Shown here: one piece after another, positions 1-13,234 of the stretch
Layout of the letters: every line of letters begins with the position of its first letter
How positions within the stretch are numbered: position 1 is the stretch's first letter
Source: Saururus chinensis
Lineage: Eukaryota > Streptophyta > Magnoliopsida > Piperales > Saururaceae
Assembly: GCA_035235625.1 (NCBI GenBank)
Contig: CP141143.1
Span: 27,166,592 to 27,230,591, forward strand
Direction of reading: 5' to 3'
DNA length: 64,000 nt
Position numbers and translations under genes: made by a program
Notes under the pieces: model-generated
What the model was told of the DNA's origin: nothing
Databases searched by the model: none
Seen by the model: the letters and a program-made list of their open reading frames with translations, nothing else

Positions 1-599
1 GGTCATTGTTACTTTCGGAAGAGAGGGTCTTATACGAGTATGTCATTGGCAATGACTATCAAAAATATATTTGAGGCTTATCAGGTCATTTTATGCAGGA
101 GCAAGTTAGTTCATGAACTACGCCAAACAATTCCCTTGCTCAAAAACGAGGATCTAGCTTTAATATTTGGTGTAAATGGGACTGCAAATTTGACAACAGT
201 CAACAGATATGGAGATACCTGAGACTGAAGAGGCAGTCAACCTTGACCACATTACCAGTAATATTAGCCCTTTTAGTTCCTAAATGCACATGGTTTTGAA
301 ATTCTAAATACATTTCCGTAAACAAAAAAATATTTATACACACCCGTTCTTACAACGAAAATATTTTCCTGACTAACTTTTTCTTACCAATTTTGTCACC
401 AGCCCATTAGGGCTCTAAACATGGTACGTAAGATGTCCAACTGACCTTCTATGCAATGGCAAACGTAGGAATTTTAATTAAGGGGGTAAAAAAATATACA
501 TGTATAAAATAAATTTTTTTAAATAAATTACTAAAATTTATAATAAAGATGCTATTAGAAAAAATAAAATTTATAACTAACATAGCCTCCTACAAGCTT
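1..599. other. Unassigned AT-rich sequence
   Basis: No gene or classifiable repeat is seen. A 60-codon open frame on the plus strand (40-222) has no recognisable domain. It could be a terminal exon of a gene starting outside the window, but nothing supports that. Confidence 0.5.
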
Positions 600-1815
600 A
601 TTAATAGGAGTTAAGGCAATTTTGGGTATGGGTCATTTAATGGGCATAGGTAAAATTATAATTATCACACAAGCCATGAGGGTCAGTTGGCCCTTGGCTT
701 TAAGGTTGATCCGCTCATGCTTCTATGTACTATATTTGGAGCCCTATATAAATAGGGCTATAAGCGGGTCAAGTCAAAGCTAGATCCTGACCCTATTAAT
801 AACCAGCTCTAGCCTAGCCTTAAACCTATGCGGACTTTCAAAATGACGGCCTTAAGCGGGCTTGGGCCAGGCTTTAGGCATTTCGGGCTTTTTTTGTTTC
901 TAATTTTTTTCCACCTATATTACATGCACTATATGATGATGGGAACTAAAAATTATGTCCTAATAATTTGTTGGTGTTGATTGATTTCAATTAGCACGAA
1001 ATTATGACACACAAAAATAGGATTTAAGATTATGATAACTTAAAACTTTTAATCAATACTTTCAAAATGAGTCTAATGGCCCCCTTATATAAAGGAATTA
1101 GGAATCTTAATTGAAGTTTAGCAATTCAGATACTTCAAATTAAACATAAAACATAGAAAATACACAACACTCTAAAGCAACTTTACTTACAGGTTAGTTA
1201 AAACTTAAAATCACACATTGTTATGAGAGTGACCTACCACCAATTGGCAATTGACATAGGACATTAAACACATAACACAACCACTTCAGTATAAACTTGT
1301 GAACTCGTTAGTTGTATGACCACATTTACACATCATGAATTACATAGTAATCATTTTTAAAAACACTAATAATTACACTTCATCATAAATCTAGTTGACA
1401 TACCTCCATCATTGGAATTAGGTGAATTACATGGCTCATAAAAGCAACATGCATTACAATTCATAAAAATCAACATGAAACTAGACAAAAATTTGAACAC
1501 ATATTAAATAGGATGAAAACGTGGACCTAAAATCATCACTCACAAGCATTAGCTCACAATTTTTTTGAAAGCTATTGTGTTGGATCAACGAGTAGTACGG
1601 AGAAGATAATATAACATTCTTTTAAGGGCCATCGGGCTGGGCAGGGTTGACGGGCTTTTTTTTACCCTCGGCCCTAGTCTGTCTTTATATTATATGGGCT
1701 CAATTTTTTTAGGCCCAGCCCGCCTTTGGGCTAAAAAATTTAAGGCACTTACCTGCTCTTTTACGGGCTGGGTAGGGTTGGGGTATTAAGTTAGGCCCTA
1801 AAAACTTGCACCCCT
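600..1815. mobile_element. Degenerate hAT-like GGGC-rich repeat
   Basis: Both ends of this stretch are rich in GGGC/GCCC words (about 690-890 and 1625-1800) around an AT-rich core. The right edge, read on the minus strand, begins AGGGGTGCAAG, which resembles hAT-superfamily termini. I could not find a matching left terminus or an 8-bp target duplication, so limits and class are tentative. Confidence 0.35.
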
Positions 1816-3107
1816 ATATATGAGTTGTCATGGGGCTCTAGTCACTGAGCCCGGTCCAGTTAGATGCGTCCTACTTAGACCAACTGCATATTTTTATGTT
1901 ATTTAGGGAAACAATATTGGGAACTTAAATCCTTTATGTGATTTGTTAGTATTGGGTCAATAGCAATCGATACTTACAATGTATACTTATATGGATATCT
2001 AAAACTGATATAACACTTAGGAAACAAACAATCCAAAGCCATAGAACATCAAAATTTAAAACCTAGGATACTTGTTCCCTTGAATAATGAGTTCATACAT
2101 CTATGCATAAAAAGCGATTCAGTACAATTGTTTCAAAAAAATATGGAAAAAACAGACGAGTGAATTTTTTTTTGAATATATACAAATGCTTTCAAGTGCC
2201 GAATTGTTTACCACCATTGATGTTAGTTCCATTTCTGGCAAAGAATTTTGAGATGTTATGCCCTTCGGTTTTTATACAAGTAATTAAACATGAACAGTAA
2301 CTTTTCTAAGCTTAAATGCATGAAATAAACCTTAATCTCCAAAGTAAAAAAACTAAATGATGGATCACCTTCACAAAACCACAAGATGGACGTTATAAGC
2401 TTATGCAAGGTCTGCCTAATACACGTGGCAATACAAGTCCAACAGGCGTAACTCAATCCTTCCACTCTTTAGGGCATGCCCATAAAATCAGCAACTCTTG
2501 TATTGCTTTTCTGTGCTTAAGTTGAAACAAAATATTTTAACGAAGTTATTTAATGTAAAAAACAAAAACAGTTTCTCAATGTTTTTCATGTTTAATTAGA
2601 TAGGGAGCGGCAGGAGCCACTGTCGGTAAACTACAAAGCTCTAATGTTTAGGAGCTAGGATTTGGGTCCACTTTTGAAGTCCATTAATTTAATTTAATTA
2701 GGGTTTGATTATTTACTTATAAGGGGGAAATAGGTAATTTAGTAATTAGTTGAGAATTGTTTATCATTAATTATTGCTAGTAAAAATGTACATGCATAAT
2801 GCTTGTAAATACAAATTGGATAAGAAAAAATAAATAAATTAGAAAGAAGGTATGTATCAAAAAAGTTTTTCTTGCATGCTATAGTTCCAATACGTGCTAT
2901 CAAGGTCATAATGAGTGCTATAGAGTAAATCAACATATATACATTTATAACAAGCAATGCGAGTCTAGATCCCATGACCTTTATATTAATTCTTAAGTTG
3001 CTAAAGCCAATAATGTGAAAAGACTTTGCACCGTGGAGCACATCATTCATATTCAGGAAGCAGTGGGTCTTAGTGTAAAAAAACATGTGAATTGAATATG
3101 TGTAATA
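1816..3107. other. Unassigned AT-rich sequence
   Basis: Short open frames only (for example 2103-2300 plus and 2256-2465 minus), with no domain, splice pattern or composition suggesting real coding. No repeat structure was recognised. Confidence 0.5.
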
Positions 3108-3904
<797 letters not shown>

Positions 3905-4480
3905 AGAGAGATAACTAAAGCTAAACTAGTCCATAACTAAACTCATTTCTCTGTTCAAGAAAAATATAGGCATAAGCCTTCTCTAACCCTATAATAATTA
4001 GGAATCCTACTTCAATGGAACCTGTTTTAATTAAACGTCCATCCATACAATCATAAAGCAATTATGAAACTTATTAAATTAAGAACTTAATTAACAAAGG
4101 AAACCAAAACCTACTGAAGGCTGTTGGTAAACAGGCCCCCTAGAGGTGACAAGTATTCGTTCGTAACATTCCACCTTGAAGATGTAGTTTTCAATTCTTG
4201 CTTCGGAGGTGAGAATATGCATTATTAAAGCTAAACTATTCCATAACTAAACTCAATTCTCAGTTTATATATTGGCAAAGCCATTACATGTATATATAGG
4301 CATAAGCCTTCTCTAACCCAATCTTAATTAAGAATCCCACTTCAATGGAAACTATCTTTAATTAAACATCAATCATAAACCAAATATAAAACTTATTAAA
4401 TTAAGAACTTAATTAACTAAGAAACCAAAACCACTTGAAGGACGGATGTCAGTCGGTAAGCAGGCCTCCCTAAAGAATAT
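3905..4480. repeat. Diverged tandem duplication (about 0.3-kb unit, two copies)
   Basis: Two successive copies share long blocks in the same order: AAAGCTAAACTA, then CCATAACTAAACTCA, then ATAGGCATAAGCCTTCTCTA, then ACTTATTAAATTAAGAACTT, then GGTAAGCAGGCC-like text. Copy one is about 3915-4140 and copy two about 4228-4470. The second has an extra piece with a TATATATTGGCAAAGCC motif. The pair sits just downstream of the mutase stop codon at 4540. It may be a fragment of an LTR or UTR repeat; no protein is encoded. Confidence 0.7.
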
Positions 4481-4539
4481 AAGAGGTTTTTAACGCTTAG
4501 ACGATATATGCCATTGAATTAAGGCCAAAACCTTCCACA

Positions 4540-7500
4540 TCACAGCCCTTGAAGAAATTGCTCCACATGTTTGGAGACAGAGTAGGCCAGATTGTCCGCT
4601 GCTTCCTGTGAAGATGCCTCCGCGTATACACGTACCACATCCTCAGTACCAGAAGGCCTGACAAAAGACCGGCCTCGAGGATACTTGGCTAAACAACAAG
4701 CCAAGATGTTTCCAATTAGTAACCAAGGGAACACAAATCCACTTGAAGAAACGAATGGAAGTGTAACAATTAAAACATGCAGAAGGCTCTTTAAAACAAG
4801 ACATTCATAAGCACCCCAGAATTGCAGCATTATCAATAAGTGGTAAATTTAACGTATGCATGGGCTACCTACTTGCAGGGTCTATATATTGGAGCTGATC
4901 CAGCCATATGGCACACAAATCTAGTATTGTCACGTGTTTTTAGGGTTTATATATATATCCCCAGTAGCATAGTCGACAGGGACGGAGCTACATAGAGCTG
5001 GTGGATGACAAAGAATGCCCTCCTAAAAGCACTCATACCATTTCAGTTGTTAGTATGGCTCGACATAAAATAGTTAGTCCCTTCACTAACAGATAAAGGT
5101 TTTAGGTGATGCAGTTAACTTACATGGTATCAGAACCCAAGGCCAGTCCTTAGGAAGCTGTGTTCTCCATCATGTGTGGGCCTCTGTATCATGTGTTCAC
5201 GTGAAATGCTTAGAAGACCTTGTACATGTGTGTGTGCGGTGGGGATTGGTTGTTAGCGTTCTTAATATAAACAATTAGTTCCTTTCCTAAGCTTACAGGT
5301 GAAGTTATTAACTTACTAAACTTGTGGCCTGTTTTTGGAATAAAATTGTCCACCTTGGCATATTTAAGACTTCTGAATAAGTTCCTTCTCTTAAAAATTG
5401 CATAACTATACTCTGCACCTCAGCTTAGTTCTTATAGCAACTCTATTTTAAGAAACTTATTCATTTATCATTTAATTAAACAATCTCTATTCCTCCAGCT
5501 TCCTAATAAAATCATTGGAATGCTCCTCTCAATTAAAAAAAAAAATTTGTCCACCAAATCATTGCCCAACCATTCAAAGAAAGAACAAATGAAAGGAGGT
5601 AGAATCCATCTCTAAAGATACAAAGCATCCTCAAAACATATAGATGCTCACCAATTTCTGCATTGATTGCATCTTGAAGGCCAGATGGCTGTGTAACCAC
5701 TGTTTCAGCATTTGCTGTAGTAACAGCAGTTCTATCAGCAACTTTAACCTGACAATTCAACAAAAAAGAAACAACTTAAGCCACCAAATGACATAAAAAA
5801 CTTTAGCATAAACTTTACAAACCATCATTTATCATAGGAGAATAACTTAAATATATGCTCAGGCCAGTGATTAGCATAACTGACACAGAAATTTCTATCT
5901 TAAGTGTGATAAACATCTTAGCAACTATTCATTCTGGAGAACAATAGACCTTCAGCTGTCTACTTGGTAGGTCCTGATAAAGTTCACTCCAATTTTCGAT
6001 CGACCATCCCATCTGCTGCAATATGGCCTCTACCAAAAGCAACCCACTCAATGCATCTCCCACTGCTTGGTTGATTAACTTACTCGCTGCTAGAAGCCTC
6101 AGAGCAGCCTTTTGCTGTTCTGAACCTGAGAGAAAATAAAATAATAATTCATTAAATTTTACAAGTTAATCAAATGCAAGTCAAACATAATAAGACAATG
6201 TTGAGGCAGAATTCACATAGGCAACCAACCTGAAGAAGAAGACAATAGTTCATCATTTCTATGCCCCAGCCACTTCAAAAATGTCTCAGAAAAGAGAATT
6301 GTTCCATGGCCATTTGCCTCAAAATAAATCCCGACATCATATTCAGCAGCTTTCTCATGCAGATATTTCACTCCTGTAGGTGTCAAAACAACCTCTAATC
6401 CAATCTGTTTGAGAAAATCTGTTGATGCCCCATTTGCATAGGCAGTCTGTACAATTCCAAGCCTCACACCCTTCTCATCAAGTATGCTAAGCTGCTCTTT
6501 AATAAACAATGCGAATAAAGATAATATTTTATCCCCATCAACAAGAACAACACTTTTATTGCACGCATTCAAGACATGAAAATACACAAGTCTATCGGCA
6601 TCTCCATCCAAACTTGCACACCTATAAGCAAAGAACAAACATATAGGACGTTGTTGATGCAAAAAGCAAACAAATACAGGTTTCATCGTTTTTTAAAATG
6701 CTTATAGAGATACTTGTATGTCAAATTCTCTTTTAAGAACTAGGACTACCTAAACATATAGAACATAATCATAATCATAATCATAGCACCTTTTTCTAAC
6801 AATTTGGGGTCGGCGACATGGATCTTACACCTCCATTTTAGCTTGTTTTTGGCCAACTCTTTTGTAAGATATAGTATAGTCATATCATTATTTATTAATT
6901 CTATCCAAGTTCTCTTATGCCTCCCCCACTCTCTCTCTTTTGACATCATTTACATAAAACCCTTCTAACCTTCTTACCGGGGCATCCATTGGTCCTCTTT
7001 GTACATGCCCATACCAATGCAACCTACACTTTCTGAACTTCTCCCCTAGAGGTGCTACCCTTAAGTTCTTACGTATATAATCATTTCTAATTTATCTTTC
7101 GTTGTTATTACAAATATCTACCTTAGCATCCTCATTTCAGCTATAGTTAGTTTATCTATATGGCTTTTCTTTGGTGCCTAACATTCTATTCTATAAAATA
7201 TTGCGGGCCTAATAATAGTTCTATAAAATTTACCTTTAAGCATATTTGAGACTTACCTATCACTCAAAACTGATACCGCCCTCCATTTTACCCAATCAGC
7301 ATCAATCCTATGTACCGCATCACTAGTAATATCTCCCACTTTGTAGATAATACAACCCAAATACCGAAATTGCTCACATCTTGGCACTTCTTGTCCATCT
7401 ATTTCGACTAAAGTTCTACCTATAATTTTATTATCCTTAAAGTTAAATTCTCTATACTCCATCTTTGTCCTGCTTATTTTTAAACTTTTTGATTTTAGAG

Positions 7501-10494
7501 CTTCTCTCCACAATTCTAGTTTAACATTTAACCTTGCTATAGTCTCATAAAATTAAAACTACATCATCCGCAAAAAATAGGCACCAAGGTATCTTATTTT
7601 GTATATGTGCAGTTAATTCATCCATAACTAGAGCAAAAAGATAAGGGCGTAAGGCTAACCCTTGATGTAGACCTATCATGACCGGCAACTCCTTAATTTA
7701 TAAATAATTTTAAACATACAGATAAAGTATATAAATAATTTTACTATCTATGCTAATGCAATCTGCCTCTGTTGGCACATACATAATAACTCAGATGCTC
7801 ATATAGGTGGCAGCTAGGTCAGCTTGGGGTTATAAATCTGCATCCACAATAGCTTCAGGTCCAAAAAAATTGGGATCCAATTGCCATGCGGGTTGGATCT
7901 AACCAACTCATACTGTATTGAATGGAGTTCTAGTGTGTTTGGATCCGGACTAAAAAAAACAAAAGAAATTACCGAAAAAAATTAAACAAACTGAGTTGCA
8001 ATTGCTAACATGCATGTATAAATGTTAATAGGTTTCATCACTAAACAAATAATCATTACAAACAAAACATTTTTTACTTATAAATCTTAAATTTTACTAT
8101 ATAAAACGAACATTGAACCATGCCATCAAAATACATTCTAATGAATATCCCAGATGTCCACAAAATGAAACTTTTAAGTCAGGTTTAGGTCTGGAATCCT
8201 GGTCTTGTCTGGGTCGGTTTGCTGGTCGGGTCAGATTTTGCCAATCCTAGATGCTCATTCCTCAACAGAGGCAGAGAAATTTAATATTTCATATATGTTG
8301 CAGCAATCTCTTTTTCAATTGTTTAAATGTTGTTTGGTTGTACAACAAAACTCTACATCTTAGTAAGTTTCAAACAACTTGCAAACTTTGCTTTGAAAAT
8401 TAACCACTTGCAAACTTCAAACATCATACTAACCTCTTGCCTACATCATTTGGACCAAAACCACATGGAAAAACCTTCTCCTTTTGTACGTAGTCTGCAC
8501 CAACTCCTGCATTTAGGATGCCTTCTCCTTCTTTTCCAGAGTTACGGACTTCGATCACCAATCCTTTGAGTAGTTTCTTGAGTTTTTCAAGCTTCTCACC
8601 TCCAATGCCATTGGCTCCATCCACTATGACCTTCACATCTGCCATCTCTGACTTTCTTTCATTGGCAATTAAGTCCATCAGGCATCTAAATTAAAAATGA
8701 CAAAGTAATATACGTGAACTTCCATATGCAATGAATTGCACAAGAGCAACTTGTATACAGCAGTCAGGGTTCAAACTAACCCAAATGAACTTGAAAGCTG
8801 TGCTAAGTACTCTGGTTCAGATGCCTTCAAGCCCTTATTCCTACAGCGAACCATCCAGTGAAGTTGCGGAGTTGTTATGACCCCCATGTCAACCGAGATG
8901 GCACCAACAATGGCATTGATACCCTGCAGATAGCCAGTAACATGCAAATGCTGTAATTGCATAAAGAAACAATTATACAAGGATGAACAGAAGTTCCTCA
9001 AATTTCCATAACATACTTGATTTGCAGCTTCGAGGAGTGCTTCCCCGCTGGGCCTTGTGTCTCTTCCCAATAGTATTTCTGCTGATTGTCCTTCTAACAT
9101 GATCCCCTCATGTTTCACAAACTGAGTGATTATCTGTTCAAGAATTTCATGAAGGCACACAAGATATAATTGATAAAAACAGTAGCATTATGTAGATTCT
9201 TCTAAGAAGTAACAGAACAATTTAGATCATAGTAAACATCATCATTGCACTTTATTAGATTACTACTTCGTAAAGAGGCCATAAACGTAATTAATCACCA
9301 GATGCATTGAAATACGGCTTCGGGAGAAGCTATCTATTATCACAATCTATTGGCTATCAAATAAGTGAGGAATGTATAAACTATGCCTCAGCTAGTGCAA
9401 TATTCCACCACACCCATGAAGTCAAGTAAAACTGCTAATGAAAGAAAGATGAATTGCCGCTTGCAGATACTCTTCTGTCCACTTGGCTATAGTCATTCAA
9501 ATCATAATAATCATAATCAAAGTACGTCTTTTCCCAACAACTGTAGTCATTCAACTACGAGGAAAATTGATAAGACGTCAAAAGGAGAACATTATTCTCC
9601 TGTTCTTCAGAAAAATAACAAACACTTCCATAAATAAATAAAAAAAAACAAAAGCATGCACATAGTAAATAGTAAATACACATCAAATCAAATGGAAACA
9701 AAGATATGACATTCTAACATGAACATTACACAGGGGCCTCCCCAAGCATGAATGCAACCCCCCTCCCACCCACCCAAAAAAAAAAAAAGAATACCCCCAC
9801 CGCGTCCCGTGTTAATAGCTACACATTTAGAAAAATAGTTATTTTTATTGAATGGTGAAACCCACCTCTAAGAGAAGGAAAAATAAAAATAAGCTTATGA
9901 TACTCTTTTTTAAGTGCTTAATCACTTAAAACAAACAAAATGGAGCTATTAATATGGAACATATTCTTTTGCCAAATGGGGCTATTAATTTGGGATGGAG
10001 GGAGTAATTATTTACCTCAACAAGAGCTCCAGCATCGACTGCATTTGCAACGGCATCAGCAAATGGCTCCCACTCCTGCGTCAACATCCCACCACTAGGA
10101 TCAGCGATCTTAACACCATTGTCAGAAACCTGATTGTGTGATGCCGTGATCATCAACCCAACAACAGACTGTGTCTTCATTGATCTCAGTGCAGCCAGAA
10201 TTCCCATCCGGAACACCGTCGATGACAACATAGAGGCATCAGCTCGGAAGCCAGCAGTTCCATATGACAGCTTCACGCCTACAGCAGAAAGTCGAGAATT
10301 CAGCATTTAACAGCAACTCCCATAAAATACATAAAAGAGATGGTAAAAAAGGCATCTAAAGAGAGATGGGAACATGGGCAGGCTATTTACATAAAGAAAG
10401 AGAAAATAAAAATCAGCAAAGAAGATTACATACCTAAAGGTGGCGGGAAGCGAGAGGCAGCTTCCAAGAGAATGGATCGCTGATGCTCATCCAT
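4540..10494 (-). CDS. Phosphoacetylglucosamine mutase (9 exons, complete)
   Basis: Converts GlcNAc-6-phosphate to GlcNAc-1-phosphate in the hexosamine pathway to UDP-GlcNAc, normally in the cytosol. In transcription order the exons are 10494-10434, 10278-10016, 9133-9017, 8923-8781, 8685-8434, 6621-6230, 6125-5950, 5748-5652 and 4688-4540. They have GT-AG borders and consistent phases, giving 1650 nt and 549 residues, close to the plant family length of about 555. All four alpha-D-phosphohexomutase signatures are visible: the phosphoserine loop ITASHN (Ser67), the metal loop DGDADR (284-289), the sugar loop FEANGHG (379-385) and the phosphate loop RPSGTED (511-517). The start is the first ATG of MDEHQRS, matching the MDE start of plant homologues. 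Family knowledge: this is the eukaryotic AGM1/PAGM group (DRT101 in Arabidopsis), not bacterial GlmM. Intron 5 holds a LINE fragment and intron 2 a MITE. No disabling mutation is seen. Confidence 0.95.
5040..5310. repeat. Dispersed repeat inside mutase intron 8
   Basis: The text around AAAATAGTTAGTCCC, GTTTTAGGTGATG and AACTTACATGGTATCAGA, followed by a GTGTGGGCC block, recurs in degraded form at 32640-33060 inside the peptidase gene. It includes a TGGTATCAGA string like the initiator-tRNA primer site of retroelements, so it may be a remnant of a small retroelement. No coding potential. Confidence 0.5.
6758..7690 (-). pseudogene. RTE-type LINE 3' fragment in mutase intron 5
   Basis: Read on the minus strand, this is the C-terminal half of a non-LTR reverse transcriptase. 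It starts near [18 protein letters not shown], continues through the catalytic box FFADDVVLI, then [20 protein letters not shown] and [17 protein letters not shown], and ends in the region reading RMLR and [14 protein letters not shown]. The frame is broken by in-frame stops (just after the FADD box) and small frameshifts. It ends in a short ATGATT-type tandem tail (about 6765-6786), typical of RTE-clade 3' ends. The element is 5'-truncated, as LINE copies usually are. It has the same orientation as the host gene but should be spliced out. Clade assignment is from remembered plant RTE sequences. Confidence 0.87.
9794..10004. mobile_element. Stowaway-like MITE in mutase intron 2
   Basis: A 211-bp segment flanked by TA on both sides. 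The right terminus on the minus strand reads CTCCCTCCATCCC then TTAATAGC; the left terminus reads CCCCCACCGCGTCCC then TTAATAGC. Terminal CTCCCTCC-type repeats with a TA target duplication are the hallmarks of Stowaway (Tc1/mariner) MITEs. It ends only about 10 bases from the exon-2 splice donor of the mutase gene. Confidence 0.65.
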
Positions 10495-11700
10495 GGCTGT
10501 AGTTATAGTTACTACTAGTGAGGCATCTACAATTACGTGAAAATCCTTTCACAATCAATTCATCAAATAGATGATGGGCGTGACAAAACAGAGGCTAAAT
10601 GTTCTTCTCCGAACGTTTCAATTCATTAAAAATTGGTGCCTGCCTTCGCATCCCGCATGGCCGCATCCCGGTCGCCGGCCACCACACTGGAGCCAATGCT
10701 TTAAAACCCGGCCCAGCCCTTGACCCGGATTAGTGGCCGGGCCGATTCAACCGGGGGTCAACCCGGGTTAACCCGCTTTTCCTCCCCTCTGCCCCACCCT
10801 CTCAAACGAATCCATTAGCCTCAGGCCCTCAGCATAGGGCGGCGCGGCTTCACTTCCCTCTACCCCCCCCTTCCCCTCCCTTTCCTCCCCGGCGAGCCGA
10901 TCCCGATGGCCATCCAACGGCCGCTCCCCAGTCCCCATTCTCTTTCCCCTCTTCCCCCTTTCTCCTTCCCCTCTTCCGGCCACCCCCTCTCTGCCCCGGC
11001 GACCAGGCCCCGACCCAGCCCAGAGTACCGCCACCTTCTCCTTCCCGATGGTCCGGCTCCGACCCTTCCTCCCTAACTCCGCCCGGCGCCGACTCTTCTT
11101 CCTGTCTCCCTATCCCCACCTTACAAAGAGCAAGGATCAGCCGCCTCCCCAATCCACATCCTAGCATCAAAGACAGCACTTTTCCCTTCTGAAACAAATC
11201 AGCCGACTACTTCCAGCCTCATTTAGCAGGCTAGCACAACCCATGACTCCAAATCGATCAAAAACAAAATTCTATAAACGAAATACCTCAGAAACAGCAT
11301 ATGCAAGAGCAGAAGAGGACCTGTTTCAGAATTCACCGCATGCAATCAGTCTGCTGCCACCACAAGACAATATATAGTGAGATTTTTTCATAGCATTGTT
11401 GTGCTGGCTCCCAAGCGCCAACTTCCAAAAGATTTTACACTTTTCTAGTTCCTCAGGACGTGACGGAGGGAGACGATATTGGAGGAAGGTCAGCAAATTC
11501 TGTTGTTTGCATCGGCCTAATTTTTTTTCCCCACCCGGATCGGCCCGGTCGGTCCAACTCCTCCTGATAGCACAAACAATTCGGCCCGAATTTTTAATCA
11601 GACCCTATTAACCGAGCTGGTCCAAGTTTAAAAACACTAACCGGAACTGTAAGGGCCCACGTCTTCGCGGGTCTTACGCAGGTTGGTCATGGCCGAGAAA
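10495..11700. other. Upstream region of the mutase gene, partly GC-rich repeat
   Basis: The first 120 bases would hold the mutase 5' leader and core promoter; I could not place a clear TATA box. From about 10690 to 11640 the sequence becomes GC-rich, with many CCCGG and CGGCCC words at both ends (ACCCGGCCCAGCCC near 10710, CGGCCCGGTCGG near 11545). This looks like a transposon insertion, perhaps hAT or Mutator. Long open frames here (10768-11197, minus) follow from GC-rich low-complexity sequence and show no domain. Confidence 0.4.
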
Positions 11701-11710
11701 TGATTTTTTT

Positions 11711-12361
11711 GTACGAATGTGGCTATTCAAACCTACTTTTTTCGTGTGTCCCCCATTTCTTTTATAACTTATATTTTTTTAATAAAATCTCTCACATCCC
11801 CACTGTCGTTTTTTCCTACTTCTCTCCCCCCTCCTTATATTTTTTTTGGCGCCGGCACTAACACTGGCGGCTGCTGGCCCCGACCACCCTGACCATCAGC
11901 AGTGGCGCCAATGCCAGCAGCGGTTGTTGGGTCATTGGCTGCAGCTGCCAGTAGCCGCTGCGACGCTTGGTGCGGCCGCCAGCGGCTAGCTGTGCCACTG
12001 GGCACAGTCCAACCAGGGTGGCCAGCGCGTGTTGGCCGTGCACAGCGACCCAACGGCTACCGGCAACTACCCAGCATCGTAGGAGCCAACGGCCGCGCCC
12101 AGCGGTGCAGCGGCCACTGCTAGTTGCTAGGCTGCTGTGCACGATTGTTGTGATGTTGTGCGCAGCCGCTGGCTGCTGCGACGCTGTGCGCGGCCATCAG
12201 CCGCTGGTTGCCCTGGTCGGTTGGTGCCATGCCGGCACCGGAGTCCAAGGAAAAGAAGGGATGGGGGATGGGGGAAAGGGGAAAGAAAGTATAAAAAAAA
12301 ACTGTATTTTTTTTGGTTTGGGGGACATAGGGAGAAAAACAGGGTTTGAATAGCCACAATC
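11711..12361. mobile_element. Mutator-like TIR element with GC-rich core
   Basis: The ends are inverted repeats: left GAATGTGGCTATTCAAACC and right (minus strand) GATTGTGGCTATTCAAACCC, followed in both arms by a GTCCCCCA block, giving about 45-50 bp of recognisable TIR. The inside switches sharply to a GC-rich core (about 11848-12250) with many GCCAGC/GCGGCC trinucleotide words. That pattern recalls Pack-MULE elements with captured GC-rich sequence, but no parent gene was recognised. Flanks on both sides are T-runs, so the target duplication cannot be resolved. Confidence 0.6.
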
Positions 12362-12395
12362 TTTTTTTATTTGACCCGCAATGAGTTTCATTTTT

Positions 12396-13234
12396 AGGAA
12401 ATTTATTTAAATAATAATTTTTTTTAAAATATTTATTAATTTAGACTATTTTAGAAAATATTTGTTAAAGTGGTATTACCTTTTGTCATGCAAGTGCCAG
12501 GCAAGCAGTTGGCGCCTGTGTATTTTTTTTTTAATTTTATATTTTAAAAGGACTAAATTAGTATTGTACTGTGTACTAATTTCGTCGTACAATGACTCTT
12601 CCCTCTCTTCACTCATACTCTCTCTCTCTCCTCTCCTCTCTCTCTCTCTTTCTCTCTCTCTCTTCACTCTCTATCCTCTCTCTCTTCACTCTCTCTCTTA
12701 AATCAGTACTTCTCTCTCTTCCCTCTCTTCACTCTCTCTCCTCTCCTCTTTCTCTCTCTATTCATTCTCTTAAAGAGGAGAGAGAGAAGGGAAAGAGGAG
12801 AGAGATAAGAGAGAGAAAGAGGAGAGAGAGTGAATAGAGAGAGAAGAGAGAGAGAGAGTGAATAGAGAGAGAAGAGAGAGAGAGAGTGAATAGAGAGAGA
12901 GTGAAAAGAGAGAGAAGAGAGGAGAGAGAGTGAAGAGAGAGAGAGAGGAGAGAGAGTGAAGAGGGTGGAGAAAGAGGAGAGAGAGAAAGAGGAGAGAGAG
13001 ACAAGAGAGAGAAAAAGGAGAGAGAGTGAGAAGAGGGAAGAGAGAGAAATACTAATTTCGTCCTTTGGAAGGACAAAATCAGTACACAATATTGATTTAC
13101 TGATTTCGTCATTCTGAAAGACAAAATCATAAATTTTTTTTTTTAAAAAAGCCAACACCACCTTGAGAATATTTTCCAAAGTAGTCCGAATTGGTAAATA
13201 ATTTTAAAAAAAATATTATTTAAATAAATTTCCC
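12396..13234. mobile_element. Non-autonomous Mutator-like element, 9-bp TSD
   Basis: A perfect 9-bp direct repeat TTCATTTTT flanks it (12387-12395 and 13235-13243). The termini are inverted repeats of about 85 bp: left AGGAAATTTATTTAAATAAT, right arm on the minus strand GGGAAATTTATTTAAATAAT, diverging gradually inward. Nine-bp duplications plus long TIRs define Mutator-like elements. The core is a CT-rich then GA-rich tract that is itself near-palindromic. No transposase is encoded. Size 839 bp. Confidence 0.88.
12590..13050. repeat. (CT)n-(GA)n palindromic low-complexity tract
   Basis: CT-rich sequence from about 12597 to 12770 is followed at once by GA-rich sequence from 12773 to 13050, so a single strand could fold into a long imperfect hairpin. 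All Ser/Leu-rich or Arg/Glu-rich open frames here are composition artefacts. Confidence 0.92.

Noticed and set aside
5110..5140. Functional primer-binding site (TGGTATCAGA) of an LTR element
   Set aside because: No LTR end lies just upstream and the same degraded text recurs as a dispersed repeat at 32640.
10768..11197. Gly/Arg/Glu-rich minus-strand frames upstream of the mutase
   Set aside because: Composition artefact in a GC-rich repeat-like region.
11835..12391. Several overlapping Ala/Pro/Arg frames
   Set aside because: Six-frame openness in the GC-rich core of a TIR element; no recognisable protein.
12462..13179. Ser/Leu-rich and Arg/Glu-rich open frames
   Set aside because: Low-complexity CT/GA sequence within the Mutator-like element.
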